64,000 nt of DNA from Ottowia oryzae (GCF_003008535.1 NZ_CP027666.1:2655501-2719500); one strand, 5' to 3'. Shown: positions 1-10,792, counted from the stretch's first letter. Translations and numbers: made by a program. The notes: generated by a model not told the origin, from the sequence alone.

Positions 1-315
1 CCAAACCTCCACCCGATCGGCGTCGCGCAGCGGCTGGTCCGGCGCGGCCTTGCGGCCCCATATGCCGACGTGGCCCGGGCTCAAGTCCAGATCAGCAAAG
101 CGCTGGGCCAGGCCGCTGGCCTGCACCGCTTGCGCCAACGTGGCGCCGGGCGGCAACTGCAGTGCCACCTCAACCACCTCGCGCGGTGCCGGCGCATAGG
201 CCACCGTGATGTTCAGCGGTGCGGCGCTGATGGCGGGTGCGCAAGACGACTCGGCGCCACTCGCCCCCTGCGCCGCGCTGGCGGGCTGGTCGTCGGGCGA
301 CGGGCTCGCGCTCAT
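1..315 (-). CDS. rnfH: RnfH family ubiquitin-like protein (3' end outside window)
   Basis: Reading from 315 towards 1 gives 105 codons without a stop; the end of the gene lies beyond the window. The first ~35 residues are an Ala/Ser/Pro-rich extension. They are followed by the RnfH beta-grasp fold, with the family hallmark GHVGIWGR and DQPLRDADRVEVW near the visible end. The family's molecular role is poorly defined; it is commonly paired with ratA, as here. The ATG overlaps the ratA stop by 4 bp, so the two are probably translated together. A shorter start after the low-complexity extension cannot be excluded. Confidence 0.85.
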   Translation of the reverse strand, partial: MSASPSPDDQPASAAQGASGAESSCAPAISAAPLNITVAYAPAPREVVEVALQLPPGATLAQAVQASGLAQRFADLDLSPGHVGIWGRKAAPDQPLRDADRVEVW

Positions 316-764
316 GCCTTGGAGGCGCCGTACACCTGCTCGGCCCGCTGCACGAAGGCATCGACCATGGAGGTGGCGATTTTGTCGAACACCGGGCCGA
401 CCAAGGTCGCCAGCAAGGCGTTGGAAAAGCCGTAGTCCATCTTCAGGTCGACGCGGCAGGCGCGTTCGCCCTCGCCGCCCACGGGCGTGAACGTCCAGAC
501 GCCTTCCAGCTTGGAAAACGGCCCGCTGACCAGGTGCAGGCGCACCTCGCGGCCGGGCACATGATCGTTGCGGGTGGTGAAAGTCTGCGTGACGCCCTTG
601 AAGCCGATACCGACCTCGGCGGTCATGCCGTGCTCGTCCTGCGACAGCACCCGCGCGCTGTTGCACCAGGGAAGAAACTCGGGATAGCGCGCAACGTCGA
701 TCACCAGATCGAACATCTCCTGCGCCGAGAACCAGATCAGAACGGACTTGTGGACGGATTTCAT
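312..764 (-). CDS. ratA: RatA family START/COQ10-like lipid-binding protein
   Basis: The 150-residue protein has the family's usual length and typical opening (MKSVHKSVLIWFSAQEMFDLVIDV), followed by the FLPWCNSARVL segment. It is a START/Bet v1-like fold related to mitochondrial Coq10, thought to bind ubiquinone. Databases often label it a RatA toxin because the E. coli homologue was reported to block 70S ribosome assembly; a respiratory quinone role is also well supported for the family. It lies immediately upstream of rnfH (4-bp overlap) and divergent from smpB, the classical arrangement. Confidence 0.88.
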   Translation of the reverse strand: MKSVHKSVLIWFSAQEMFDLVIDVARYPEFLPWCNSARVLSQDEHGMTAEVGIGFKGVTQTFTTRNDHVPGREVRLHLVSGPFSKLEGVWTFTPVGGEGERACRVDLKMDYGFSNALLATLVGPVFDKIATSMVDAFVQRAEQVYGASKA

Positions 765-856
765 AGAATGCGCGTTTGCCCGATTCTAGGCGTGCCGTCG
801 TCGCTGCCTGCCGGGCAATCGCTTGCAAAGCGCGCCGCGCGCACCATATTGCCAAG

Positions 857-1336
857 ATGGCCACCAAGAAACCCAAGTCGCCCAACCCGGTCATCGCCGA
901 AAACAAGAAAGCCGGCTTCAACTACTTCTTTGAAGAGCGCTACGAGGCCGGCATGGTCCTGGAAGGCTGGGAAGTGAAGGCCCTGCGCGCGGGCAAGGCA
1001 CAGCTGACCGACGGCTATGTGGTGATCCGCAACGGCGAACTGTTCGTGATCGGCGTGCAGATCAACCCCCTGGGCACGGCCAGCACGCATGTGCGACCCG
1101 ATTCCGTGCGCACCAAGAAGCTGCTGCTGCACGCCGAGGAAATCCAGCGCCTGATCGGCAAGGTGGAGCAAAAGGGCTATACGCTGGTGCCGATCAACCT
1201 GCACTGGAAGAACGGCCGCGTGAAGTGCGAAATCGCCCTGGCCAAGGGCAAGGACACGCACGACAAGCGCAGCACCATCAAAGAACGCGAAGGCAAGCGC
1301 GAGGTAGAACGCGCGATGAAAGAGCGCCACCGCTGA
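857..1336 (+). CDS. smpB: SsrA-binding protein SmpB
   Basis: SmpB binds tmRNA and brings it to stalled ribosomes for trans-translation. From the ATG at 857 the protein has 159 residues, the normal length. It opens with MATKKPKSP, then NKKAGFNYFFEERYEAGMVLEGWEVKALRAG, the most conserved stretch of the family. It ends in a basic tail (HDKRSTIKEREGKREVERAMKERHR) that becomes ordered in the ribosomal A site. The frame stays open upstream to 776, but that part has no family similarity. No tmRNA gene was recognised nearby. Confidence 0.96.
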   Translation: MATKKPKSPNPVIAENKKAGFNYFFEERYEAGMVLEGWEVKALRAGKAQLTDGYVVIRNGELFVIGVQINPLGTASTHVRPDSVRTKKLLLHAEEIQRLIGKVEQKGYTLVPINLHWKNGRVKCEIALAKGKDTHDKRSTIKEREGKREVERAMKERHR

Positions 1337-1509
1337 AGCGCGGGGCGGCGTTTTGCTCGCCGCGAGTGCCGTTTTTGACGGCCGGATCTGGCAGCGAACA
1401 AGCCGCCCTGCCCTGCGGCGCAGCCGCTGCCGGCGCCTCGTCCGACAGGGGCTGGCGCGGTGCGGGGCTACACTTGACCGGTTTTCCACCGTACATGGAG
1501 GTTCCGCTC

Positions 1510-1929
1510 ATGAAGGCACTGATTTCCGCCACCGCCATTGCCGCCGCGCTGCTGGCAGGCTGCTCCACCCAACAACCGCAAACCAACGCGGACATGGCCA
1601 AGGCCGGCGCTGGCGCCCCCAGCACGCCCACCGTGGCCACCGACGGCACGCTGATCGGCCCGGATGGCCGCACGCTGTACGTCTACTCGCGCGATGCGCG
1701 CGGCAGCGGCAAATCGGCATGCGTGGACCAGTGCGCCGCCAACTGGCCGCCGCTGGGCGTGGCCAGCACCGCGCAGTCGATCGGTGAATACACCGTGATC
1801 ACCCGCGCCGATGGCAACAAGCAGTGGGCTTACAAGGGCATGCCGCTGTACTACTTCGCCAAAGACGCCAAGCCAGGCGACAAGCTCGGCCAGGGTGTGG
1901 GCGGCGTCTGGGCCGTGGCACGTCCCTGA
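1510..1929 (+). CDS. small secreted lipoprotein of the COG4315 repeat family
   Basis: This 139-residue protein starts at an ATG preceded by a good GGAGG at 1497-1501. It carries a lipoprotein signal peptide with lipobox LLAGC (Cys18). The mature part holds two copies of the Y-x-[FWY]-x-x-D type motif: TLYVYSRDARGSGKSACVDQC, ending in NWPPL, and PLYYFAKDAKPGD. These define the predicted lipoprotein family COG4315, whose function is unknown. Two cysteines in ACVDQC are conserved in the family. A strong terminator follows 45 bp downstream, so the gene is probably monocistronic. Confidence 0.85.
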   Translation: MKALISATAIAAALLAGCSTQQPQTNADMAKAGAGAPSTPTVATDGTLIGPDGRTLYVYSRDARGSGKSACVDQCAANWPPLGVASTAQSIGEYTVITRADGNKQWAYKGMPLYYFAKDAKPGDKLGQGVGGVWAVARP

Positions 1930-1974
1930 TCGGCAGCACCGAAATGCCGGGGCCCTTGACCGGGCGGCCCGGCC

Positions 1975-2010
1975 AACAAAAAAGCCGTGGTTCGCCACGG
2001 CTTTTTTGTT
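1975..2010. terminator. bidirectional intrinsic terminator
   Basis: There is a perfect 16-bp inverted repeat (1975-1990 and 1995-2010) with a TTCG tetraloop. The GC core GCCGTGG is flanked by an A run on one side and a T run on the other, so it can stop transcripts from both directions. It ends the lipoprotein gene (+) and probably also the rimP-typA operon (-), whose last stop is 281 bp away. Between 2011 and 2291 I see only a small hairpin (CCAGTT/AACTGG, 2080-2095) and no gene. Confidence 0.9.
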
Positions 2011-2291
2011 GTGCGCGTTGGTGTTTGCGTGGCGCTGGGCACCCGTTGATCACGGGATGTGTCATTGGGCACTGGGACGCCAGTTCGTCAACTGGCACTG
2101 CACGATTTACTCATTTTTTCAGAGCTACTCACGCAGGCTGGACGAGCGCCAGATCTGTATTTGACTCGCAACTCAGACGAGGCCCGATCAGACAGCGAGG
2201 CACCTCGAATCCAAGCGCCCACGCCGCAGCGGCACCCCGGCGGCCGGCAACGCGCCTGCACGCGCCGCCTAACCCTTGCCTCAAATGCCGC

Positions 2292-4117
<1,826 letters not shown>

Positions 4118-4121
<4 letters not shown>

Positions 4122-5119
4122 ACGGAGGTTTCTGTGTGAAGGGCCGCGGCGGGCGCTTGTGGCGCCGTGGCGGCTTGCAGGATCTGCTGGATTTCGAGAG
4201 GGCTGAGTAAACGGTTGGGAATCAATTCGCCTGCCATGACGTGGGCGGTGCCCAACAGCGCACGCGGGCTGTCGCCAAAAACGGCGACCTGCGCAGCATC
4301 GGGCCACGCACCGCGCCGGCGCATGCCGGACAGAAAGCGCCCGGCATCCTCGCTGCCGAGCGTGACGGCCGTGTGATCGGGCAGCAGCACTTCGGGCGGT
4401 TGCAGCGCAGCGTGACGCTGCGGCTCGGGCATCGCCTCAAGCGATTCGAGCGTGACGCACTGCGATTGCATAAAGGGCCCGGTAGCCACGCGGCGCAGGC
4501 GCGTCAGGTGGCCGCCGCAGCCCAGCGCGGCGCCAATGTCCTCGCCCAACGTGCGGATGTAGGTGCCCTTGCTGCAGGTCACTTCAATAATGATAGCTGG
4601 CGCCGCAGCGTGGTCCTGCGCCAGCGCCAGTTTCAATGCATGAATGACGACCTGGCGCGGCGCGCGTTCCACTTCAACGCCCGCTCGCGCGTATTCGTAT
4701 AAAGCCTTGCCGTCCTTCTTCAAGGCGCTGTGCATCGGCGGGATCTGCCCGATGGCGCCGGTGAAGCGCGCCCGCACGGCATCCAGCTGCTCAGGCGTGA
4801 TGGAGGGCACAGGGCGCTCTTGCACGACGTCGCCCTCGGCATCGCCCGTGGTGGTGGTCACGCCCAGGCGCAGCGTGGCCTCATAGCGCTTGTCGGCATC
4901 GAGATGCAGGCCGCTGAACTTGGTGGCCGCGCCAAAGCACAGCGGCAACACGCCGGTGGCCAAGGGGTCGAGCGTGCCTGTGTGCCCAGCTTTTTCAGCG
5001 CGCAGCAACCACTTGGCCTTTTGCAGCGCCTGGTTGCTGGACAGGCCCAGCGGTTTATCGAGCAGCAACACCCCATGCACCGGGCGCCGCTGCACCCGTG
5101 CACGTGGGGTGGCGGTCAT
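4118..5119 (-). CDS. truB: tRNA pseudouridine(55) synthase TruB
   Basis: TruB makes pseudouridine 55 in the T loop of tRNAs. The protein has 333 residues and carries AGHTGTLDPLATGVLP, with the catalytic Asp51, plus the CSKGTYIRTL motif near residue 180. It overlaps rbfA and typA by 4 bp on either side. Residues about 162-178 (LALAQDHAAAPAIIIE) are encoded by a copy of the dispersed palindromic element described separately. That segment precedes the CSKGTYIR motif in a region of variable length in the family. The PUA-like C-terminal part looks complete. Confidence 0.96.
4586..4637. repeat. dispersed palindromic element copy 2, inside truB
   Basis: The segment contains ATAGCTGGCGC (4593-4603) and, after a short spacer, TGCGCCAGCGCCAG followed by TTTCAAT (to 4636). 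This matches the layout of the other copies: an AT-rich left end, a GC-rich inverted core and a TTTCA right end. It is read through in frame by truB (minus strand) and adds residues about 162-178. It is more divergent from the rest than copy 1, so confidence is moderate. Confidence 0.6.
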
Positions 5120-5493
5120 GACGCGTCGTCGTCCTTCGAACGAGAGGCCACCGCCTTGGCGATCAGCGCGTTCATGTCCGATGCGCGCTCTGTCGTGCGG
5201 TCGAACATGAAATGCAGCGTGGGCACGGTGTGGATGTGCAGGCGCTTGAACAGCAGGTTGCGCAAGTGGCCCGCAGCATGGTTGAGCGCCTCCTGGGTCT
5301 CTTGCGGGTCGCCGGTCAGCACGCTGAAAAACACCTTGGCGTGCGCGTAGTCGGGCGTGACTTCAACCGCGTTGAGCGTGATCATGCCCACGCGCGGGTC
5401 CTTGACCTCGCGCGCGATCAACTCGGCCAGATCGCGCTGGATCTGGTCGGCGACGCGAAAACCCCGGTTGGGAACTGAACTCTTACGGGCCAT
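5116..5493 (-). CDS. rbfA: 30S ribosome-binding factor RbfA
   Basis: RbfA is a cold-shock KH-fold protein that helps mature the 5' end of 16S rRNA. The 125-residue product starts MARKSSVPNRGFRVADQIQRDLAELI. It contains DPRVGMITLNAVEVTPDYAHAKVFFS and ends with the typical PTLHFMFDRTTERASDM helix segment. It lies in the standard order infB-rbfA-truB, overlapping truB by 4 bp and separated from infB by 70 bp that hold a palindromic element. Confidence 0.96.
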   Translation of the reverse strand: MARKSSVPNRGFRVADQIQRDLAELIAREVKDPRVGMITLNAVEVTPDYAHAKVFFSVLTGDPQETQEALNHAAGHLRNLLFKRLHIHTVPTLHFMFDRTTERASDMNALIAKAVASRSKDDDAS

Positions 5494-5518
5494 GACTTCA
5501 GGCCTCCAAAGCTATGAA

Positions 5519-5567
5519 AGTAGTAGCTGCCAGCGCTGGTTGCACCTGCGCTGGCAGCCGATTTCAT
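5519..5567. repeat. dispersed palindromic element copy 1 (best-preserved)
   Basis: Perfect 11-bp arms GCTGCCAGCGC (5526-5536) and GCGCTGGCAGC (5548-5558) enclose an 11-base loop. The left flank is GCTATGAAAG (5511-5520) and the right end is CGATTTCAT (5559-5567). I use this copy as the reference for the family. It fills the infB-rbfA gap, and its right end supplies the infB TGA stop (5564-5566 on the opposite strand). The transcript could form a hairpin between the two coding regions. Confidence 0.85.
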
Positions 5568-8518
5568 GCCAAGGTACGGGCGATCTCCTTGATCTCGAAG
5601 ATCTCCAACTGATCACCTTCTTTGATGTCGTTGTAGTTCCTGAGCTTGATACCGCACTCGAAGCCTTCCTTGACTTCCTTGACGTCGTCCTTCATGCGCT
5701 TGACCGATTCGATCTCGCCCGTGTAGATGACTACGTTGTCGCGCAGCAGGCGGAAGTGCGCATTGCGCTGCACCACGCCGTCGAGCACGTACGAACCAGC
5801 CACGGTGCCGATCTTCGATGCGACGAACACGGTGCGGATCTCGGCGTGGCCGATGACTTCCTCGCGGCGCTCGGGCGCCAGCATGCCGGCCATGGCGGTC
5901 TTCAGCTCGTCCACTGCGTCATAAATGATGCTGTAGTACTTGATGTCGACGTCGTTGCCTTCGGCCAGCTTGCGCGCACCGGAATCGGCGCGCACGTTGA
6001 AGCCGATCACGATGGCTTTCGATGCGATGGCCAGGTTGATGTCGGACTCGCTGATGCCGCCCACGCCGGTGTAGACCATCTGCACCTTGACCTCGTCGTT
6101 GCTGAGCTTGAGCAGCGAAGCGGCCAGCGCCTCTTGCGAGCCCTGCACGTCGGCCTTGAGCACGATCGGCAGCGTCTTGACTTCGCCGGCCGTCATGTCG
6201 GTGAACATGTTCTCCAGCTTCGCAGCCTGCTGTTTGGCCAGCTTGGTGTTGCGGAACTTGCCTGCACGGTAGGTGGCGATTTCACGCGCGCGGCGCTCGT
6301 CGACCATGACCATGAAGTCGTCACCGGCCTGCGGCACTTCGGTCAGACCCTGGATTTCCACCGGAATGGACGGGCCTGCCTCTTTGGTCGGTCGGCCGTT
6401 TTCATCCAGCATGGCGCGCACGCGGCCAGAGGTCTGGCCCGCCAGCACCACGTCACCCACTTTCAGCGTACCGGATTGCACCAGCACGGTGGCGACCGGG
6501 CCGCGGCCCTTGTCCAGGCTGGCCTCGATCACCAGACCCTTGGCGGCGGCGTCGACCGGGGCCTTGAGTTCCAGCACCTCGGCCTGCAGCAGCACTTGCT
6601 CCAGCAGATCATCAACGCCCTGCCCGGTCTTGGCGGAAACGGAGACGAAGGGCGAATCGCCGCCGTACTCTTCGGGCACCACCTCTTCAACCACCAGCTC
6701 CTGCTTGACGCGATCCGGGTTGGCTTCTGGCTTGTCGATCTTGTTGATGGCCACGACGATGGGCACGCCAGCCGCTTTCGCGTGCTTGACGGCTTCCCTC
6801 GTCTGCGGCATCACGCCGTCGTCTGCAGCCACGACCAGGACAACGATGTCGGTGGCCTGAGCGCCACGGGCACGCATGGCCGTAAAGGCCTCGTGGCCAG
6901 GGGTGTCAAGGAATGACACCACGCCGCGCGGCGTTTCGACGTGGTAGGCGCCGATGTGCTGCGTAATGCCGCCGGCTTCACCCGACGCCACTTTGGCGCG
7001 GCGGATGTAGTCCAGCAACGAGGTCTTGCCGTGGTCGACGTGACCCATGACGGTAACGACCGGCGGGCGCGGCAAAGCGTCAGCCGCCTGTGCTTGCACT
7101 TCCTCGTCGGTGAATGCCTCGGGATCGTCCAGAGCGGCAACCACGGCGGTGTGGCCCATTTCCTCGACCACGATCATGGCCGTATCCTGGTCCAGCGGCT
7201 GGTTGATGGTGACCATCTGGCCCATCTTCATCAACGCCTTGATGACCTCGGATGCCTTGATCGACATCTTGTGCGCCAGCTCCGCCACGGTGATCGTCTC
7301 GGGCACGTGCACTTCGATGGCACGGTGTTCGACCGGCGCCGATGCGACGTGGCGGTCATCGCGATCGCGCTCGCCGCGGCGGCCACGCGGGCCACCGCGC
7401 CAGTTGTTGCGGCCCACACCACCCGAGCTGTCGCCACGGGTGGGAATGCCTTTTTTCTTGGCGGGATCGCCTGCCCAGCTGGAAGACAGCTTGGCGGATT
7501 TGACTTCCTTGGCGGCGCCCGGCGCGCCCGCTTTGGCGGCAGTACCGGCCGCCGGCTTGGCAGCCGTACCTTTGGCGGCATCGGCGGATTTCGCTTCGTC
7601 CGGCTTCTTGGCGACCAATACTTTGCGCGGCGCGCTCATCATGGCGCGAATGGCCTCGGCCTCGGCCAGCGCCTTGCGGCGGCTGGCCTCCTGCTCACGG
7701 GCCCGGGCGGCTTCGTCCTCAGCCTCGGTGGGCGCAGCGGCGGCAGTCACAGGCGCCGGCGCCGCAGGTGCCACGTCCGCGGGAGCGGAAGCGGAAGACA
7801 CAGAAACATTCGCAGGTTCGGCAGCGTCCTGAGCCTGTGCAGTTGCGGCGGGCGTGGCGGGCGCTTGCGCAGGCGCAGGCGTGGCGGCAACATCTTTGGC
7901 AGCCTTGGCATTGGCGCGCTCGGCAGCCTCTTCACGCGCACGGCGACGTTCGGCCGCATCCTCTTCCTGACGGCGCAGCAACTCGGCGTGGCGACGCGCT
8001 TCCTCTTCGCGACGGGCGCGTTCAGCGTCGTCAATGATGGAAACGGGAGCCGGCGCTGGCGCGACTTCGGCAGGGATCGGGGCCGGTGCCGGTGCTGGCG
8101 CTTCGACAGGCGCTGGCGGTGCTACGGGAGCGGGCGCGGGTGCAGGAGGCGGCGGTGGAGGCGGCGGCGCAACCTCGGCTACCGGCGGTTCGGCAACGGG
8201 CGCCGTCGCGACTTCGTCGTCGCGCTTGACGAAGGTGCGCTTCTTGCGCACCTCCACTTGGATGGTTCGTGCGCGGCCGCTGGCGTCCGCCTGCTTGATC
8301 TCGCTGGTTGACTTTTTGGTCAAGACAATCTTCTTGCGTGCGGCGCTGGATGTGCCGTGGCTGGCTTGAAGGTGGCTCAGCAGCCGCTGCTTGTCCTGCT
8401 CTGTCAGGGTGTCGGAAGCGGATTGCTTGCTGACGCCGGCGGCCTGCAACTGCTCCAGCAGCGCTTCGGTCGGGCGCTTCAGTTCATTGGCGAGTTCTGC
8501 AACTGTGGTGTTCGACAT
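5564..8518 (-). CDS. infB: translation initiation factor IF-2
   Basis: IF-2 is the GTPase that loads initiator tRNA on the 30S subunit. The protein has 984 residues. The IF2N helical domain (MSNTTVAELANELKRPTEALLEQLQ) comes first, then a ~300-residue Ala/Pro/Glu/Arg-rich linker with a run of eight prolines near residue 120. A second IF2N domain lies around 410-470 (ITVAELAHKMSIKASEVIKAL). The GTPase domain has GHVDHGKT near 490, DTPGHEAF and NKIDKPEANP, followed by domains II-IV ending EIKEIARTLA. The stop codon lies inside the adjacent palindromic element. Confidence 0.97.
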   Translation of the reverse strand: MSNTTVAELANELKRPTEALLEQLQAAGVSKQSASDTLTEQDKQRLLSHLQASHGTSSAARKKIVLTKKSTSEIKQADASGRARTIQVEVRKKRTFVKRDDEVATAPVAEPPVAEVAPPPPPPPPAPAPAPVAPPAPVEAPAPAPAPIPAEVAPAPAPVSIIDDAERARREEEARRHAELLRRQEEDAAERRRAREEAAERANAKAAKDVAATPAPAQAPATPAATAQAQDAAEPANVSVSSASAPADVAPAAPAPVTAAAAPTEAEDEAARAREQEASRRKALAEAEAIRAMMSAPRKVLVAKKPDEAKSADAAKGTAAKPAAGTAAKAGAPGAAKEVKSAKLSSSWAGDPAKKKGIPTRGDSSGGVGRNNWRGGPRGRRGERDRDDRHVASAPVEHRAIEVHVPETITVAELAHKMSIKASEVIKALMKMGQMVTINQPLDQDTAMIVVEEMGHTAVVAALDDPEAFTDEEVQAQAADALPRPPVVTVMGHVDHGKTSLLDYIRRAKVASGEAGGITQHIGAYHVETPRGVVSFLDTPGHEAFTAMRARGAQATDIVVLVVAADDGVMPQTREAVKHAKAAGVPIVVAINKIDKPEANPDRVKQELVVEEVVPEEYGGDSPFVSVSAKTGQGVDDLLEQVLLQAEVLELKAPVDAAAKGLVIEASLDKGRGPVATVLVQSGTLKVGDVVLAGQTSGRVRAMLDENGRPTKEAGPSIPVEIQGLTEVPQAGDDFMVMVDERRAREIATYRAGKFRNTKLAKQQAAKLENMFTDMTAGEVKTLPIVLKADVQGSQEALAASLLKLSNDEVKVQMVYTGVGGISESDINLAIASKAIVIGFNVRADSGARKLAEGNDVDIKYYSIIYDAVDELKTAMAGMLAPERREEVIGHAEIRTVFVASKIGTVAGSYVLDGVVQRNAHFRLLRDNVVIYTGEIESVKRMKDDVKEVKEGFECGIKLRNYNDIKEGDQLEIFEIKEIARTLA

Positions 8519-8542
8519 AGGGTTCCGTAGTCTCCATGATCT

Positions 8543-10027
8543 TTACTCTTGGTCCGTGAACCAGTGCTCTCGCGCCTTCACGATCAGGGCGCGGGCATCG
8601 TCCTCGGACTGGCCAGTGATGTCGGTGAGTTCGTCCACCGCCAGGTCGGCCAAGTCGTCACGGGTTTGCACGCCGGCTTCGGCGAGCTTGGCAATCAATT
8701 CGGGCGTCAGCCCTTCCAGGTCGCGCAGATCCTGCGAAACCGAGTCAACGCTTTCCTCACGCACGATTTCCTGGGTGAGCAGCGCATCCTTGGCGCGTGC
8801 GCGCAGTTCGTTCACGGTCTCTTCATCGAAGCTCTCGATGTCCAGCATTTCCTGAATAGGCACATAGGCCACTTCTTCCAGGCTGGTGAAACCTTCCTCG
8901 ATCAGGATGTCGGAGATCTCCTCGTCGACATCCAGCTTTTCCATGAACAGCTTGCGCAGCGAAGAAGTCTCTTCTTCCTGCTTTTGCGCCGATTCGTTCG
9001 CGTCCATGATGTTGATCTTCCAACCGGTTAGATCAGACGCCAGACGCACGTTTTGCCCACCACGCCCGATGGCGATGGCCAGGTTTTCCTCGTCCACAAC
9101 CACGTCCATGGCGTGCTTTTCCTCGTCCACGACGATGGAAGACACGTTGGCAGGCGCCAAGGCGCCAATCACGAACTGAGCCGGGTCTTCGGACCACAAC
9201 ACAATGTCCACTCGCTCGCCAGCCAGCTCGTTGGTGACCGCATTGACGCGCGTACCACGCACGCCAACGCAAGTGCCAATCGGATCGACACGCTTGTCGT
9301 GGCTGATCACCGCGATCTTGGCGCGGCTGCCTGGGTCGCGGGCGCAGCTTTTGATCTCGAGAAGACCTTGCTCGATCTCAGGCACTTCCTGAGTGAACAG
9401 CTCGACCATGAACTCGGGCGCCGAGCGCGACAGCAGAATCGGCGCACCGCGCAGGGTGAGATCGACTTCCATGATCATGGCGCGCACGCGGTCGCCACTG
9501 CGCAGGTTCTCCTTGGGGATCATCTCGCTTCGGCGCAGGCGCCCTTCCACACGGCCAGACTCGACAATGATGTCGCCCTTGTCCATGCGCTTGACGGTGC
9601 CGGTGAAGATCTTCTCGCCACGGCTCATGAAATCGTTGAGCAGCATCTCGCGCTCGGCGTCGCGGATCTTCTGCAGGATGACCTGCTTGGCGGCCATCGC
9701 GCCAATGCGCCCGATGGGCACGGACTCCACCGGCTCTTCAATGTATTCGTCCACCTCGATGTCGGGAATCTGCTCTTTGGCCTCGAACAGCAGGATTTCC
9801 TGCTCGGGCAACTGCAGGCCCGCCTCATCAGGCACCACGTGCCAGCGGCGGAAGGTTTCGTAGTCGCCCGTGTCGCGGTCCACCGCGACGCGCATATCGA
9901 CTTCACCCTGATAGAGCTTCTTGGCAGCCTGGGCCAGTGCGGCTTCGACGGCGCCGAACACGACGTCGCGCTCCACGTTTTTCTCGCGCGAGATTGCCTC
10001 AACCAGCATCAACATTTCGCGGTTCAT
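8543..10027 (-). CDS. nusA: transcription termination/antitermination factor NusA
   Basis: NusA binds RNA polymerase and controls pausing, termination and antitermination. From the ATG at 10027 the protein has 494 residues, starting MNREMLMLVEAISREKNVERDVVFGAVEAAL. An S1 domain lies around 135-200 and two KH domains follow (DPIGTCVGVRGTRVNAVTNEL and AIGRGGQNVRLASDLTGW). Two acidic C-terminal AR repeats come last (LDVDEEISDILIEEGFTSLEEVAYVP, then the Leu/Asp-rich DDARALIVKAREHWF). The longer in-frame start at 10087 is not family-like. It lies between rimP and infB as usual. Confidence 0.96.
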   Translation of the reverse strand: MNREMLMLVEAISREKNVERDVVFGAVEAALAQAAKKLYQGEVDMRVAVDRDTGDYETFRRWHVVPDEAGLQLPEQEILLFEAKEQIPDIEVDEYIEEPVESVPIGRIGAMAAKQVILQKIRDAEREMLLNDFMSRGEKIFTGTVKRMDKGDIIVESGRVEGRLRRSEMIPKENLRSGDRVRAMIMEVDLTLRGAPILLSRSAPEFMVELFTQEVPEIEQGLLEIKSCARDPGSRAKIAVISHDKRVDPIGTCVGVRGTRVNAVTNELAGERVDIVLWSEDPAQFVIGALAPANVSSIVVDEEKHAMDVVVDEENLAIAIGRGGQNVRLASDLTGWKINIMDANESAQKQEEETSSLRKLFMEKLDVDEEISDILIEEGFTSLEEVAYVPIQEMLDIESFDEETVNELRARAKDALLTQEIVREESVDSVSQDLRDLEGLTPELIAKLAEAGVQTRDDLADLAVDELTDITGQSEDDARALIVKAREHWFTDQE

Positions 10028-10106
10028 ATGTCTGTCAACTCGTTCTTTAACTCTTGAAATGAGAGCGCCTGACGCGCCTTCAACCACAGGCGAACCCTGC
10101 TCGCGC

Positions 10107-10673
10107 TCAGGATTGGCCTTCTGCAGGCTTGCGCCCCTTGAAATCCACCAGCGGCGCCAGGCGCGCTGAACTCAGTTCGTCCAACGTGAAGCCGAGCACT
10201 TGCTCGGGCGCTTGCGGGCGCTTGGCGCTGACGCGCTGACCAGGCTTGACCGGCGCCTCATCGCGCCAGACGATCTGCCAGCCGCCATCCACCCCTTTTT
10301 GCAAGGCGCCACGAAACTTCTTGCGGTTGGCACTGACCAATCCCTCTGCACTGGTGCCGATGGGCGCCTTGAGCGTCAGATCAACCACCTCGCCTGTGAA
10401 GCGCTCGAAATCCTGCGCATTGCGCAAAGGCCGATCGATGCCGGGGGACGAAACCTCCAGACGGCGGTAATCGGCCCCCTCCACCTCGAGCACATACTGC
10501 AGCTGCCGTGTGACACGTTCGCAGTCTTCCACGGTAATGGGGGCGGGCTGGGCGTCCGCAGACCACGGGAAATCGATAGTGACGCGCAGCAATCCACCGG
10601 CGGAACGCTCGATTTCCACCAGGTCGTAACCCAACCCCCGCACGGTATCGTCTATTGTCTGCTGCAGCGCCAC
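10107..10673 (-). CDS. rimP: ribosome maturation factor RimP
   Basis: RimP is needed for early 30S maturation. The GTG at 10673 gives 188 residues beginning MALQQTIDDTVRGLGYDLVEIERS. It contains the conserved EVSSPGIDRPLRNAQDFERFTGEVVDL segment and an SH3-like C-terminal part ending FKGRKPAEGQS. A TTG 30 bp upstream would add ten residues without family support. It is the first gene of the operon, 90 bp downstream of a good promoter. Confidence 0.93.
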   Translation of the reverse strand: MALQQTIDDTVRGLGYDLVEIERSAGGLLRVTIDFPWSADAQPAPITVEDCERVTRQLQYVLEVEGADYRRLEVSSPGIDRPLRNAQDFERFTGEVVDLTLKAPIGTSAEGLVSANRKKFRGALQKGVDGGWQIVWRDEAPVKPGQRVSAKRPQAPEQVLGFTLDELSSARLAPLVDFKGRKPAEGQS

Positions 10674-10763
10674 TGAAAGAAGCCACCTCGGCCCGCCGCT
10701 CAAAAAACGACAGGCAAAAAAAAGGACGGTATAAACCCGCCCATTTGGTCGTGAATTGTGATT

Positions 10764-10792
10764 ATTCTACCACAAACGCGCCTTGATGTCAC
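10764..10792 (-). promoter_or_regulatory. sigma-70 promoter of the rimP operon
   Basis: Read on the minus strand, GTGACA (10792-10787) and TAGAAT (10769-10764) are separated by exactly 17 bp. Each differs from the consensus hexamer at one base. The predicted start is near 10757, about 85 nt upstream of the rimP GTG. A TTTATA stretch follows in the leader. Confidence 0.75.

Noticed and set aside
312..764. ratA-rnfH as a toxin-antitoxin module
   Set aside because: The TA label rests on the RatA name; both proteins match housekeeping families and rnfH is not an antitoxin-like protein.
1337..2291. tmRNA gene near smpB
   Set aside because: No tRNA-like ends or resume reading frame were seen; the hairpin at 1975-2010 is a terminator.
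5357..6916. A 519-codon plus-strand frame across rbfA and infB
   Set aside because: Antisense shadow of infB; composition is not protein-like.
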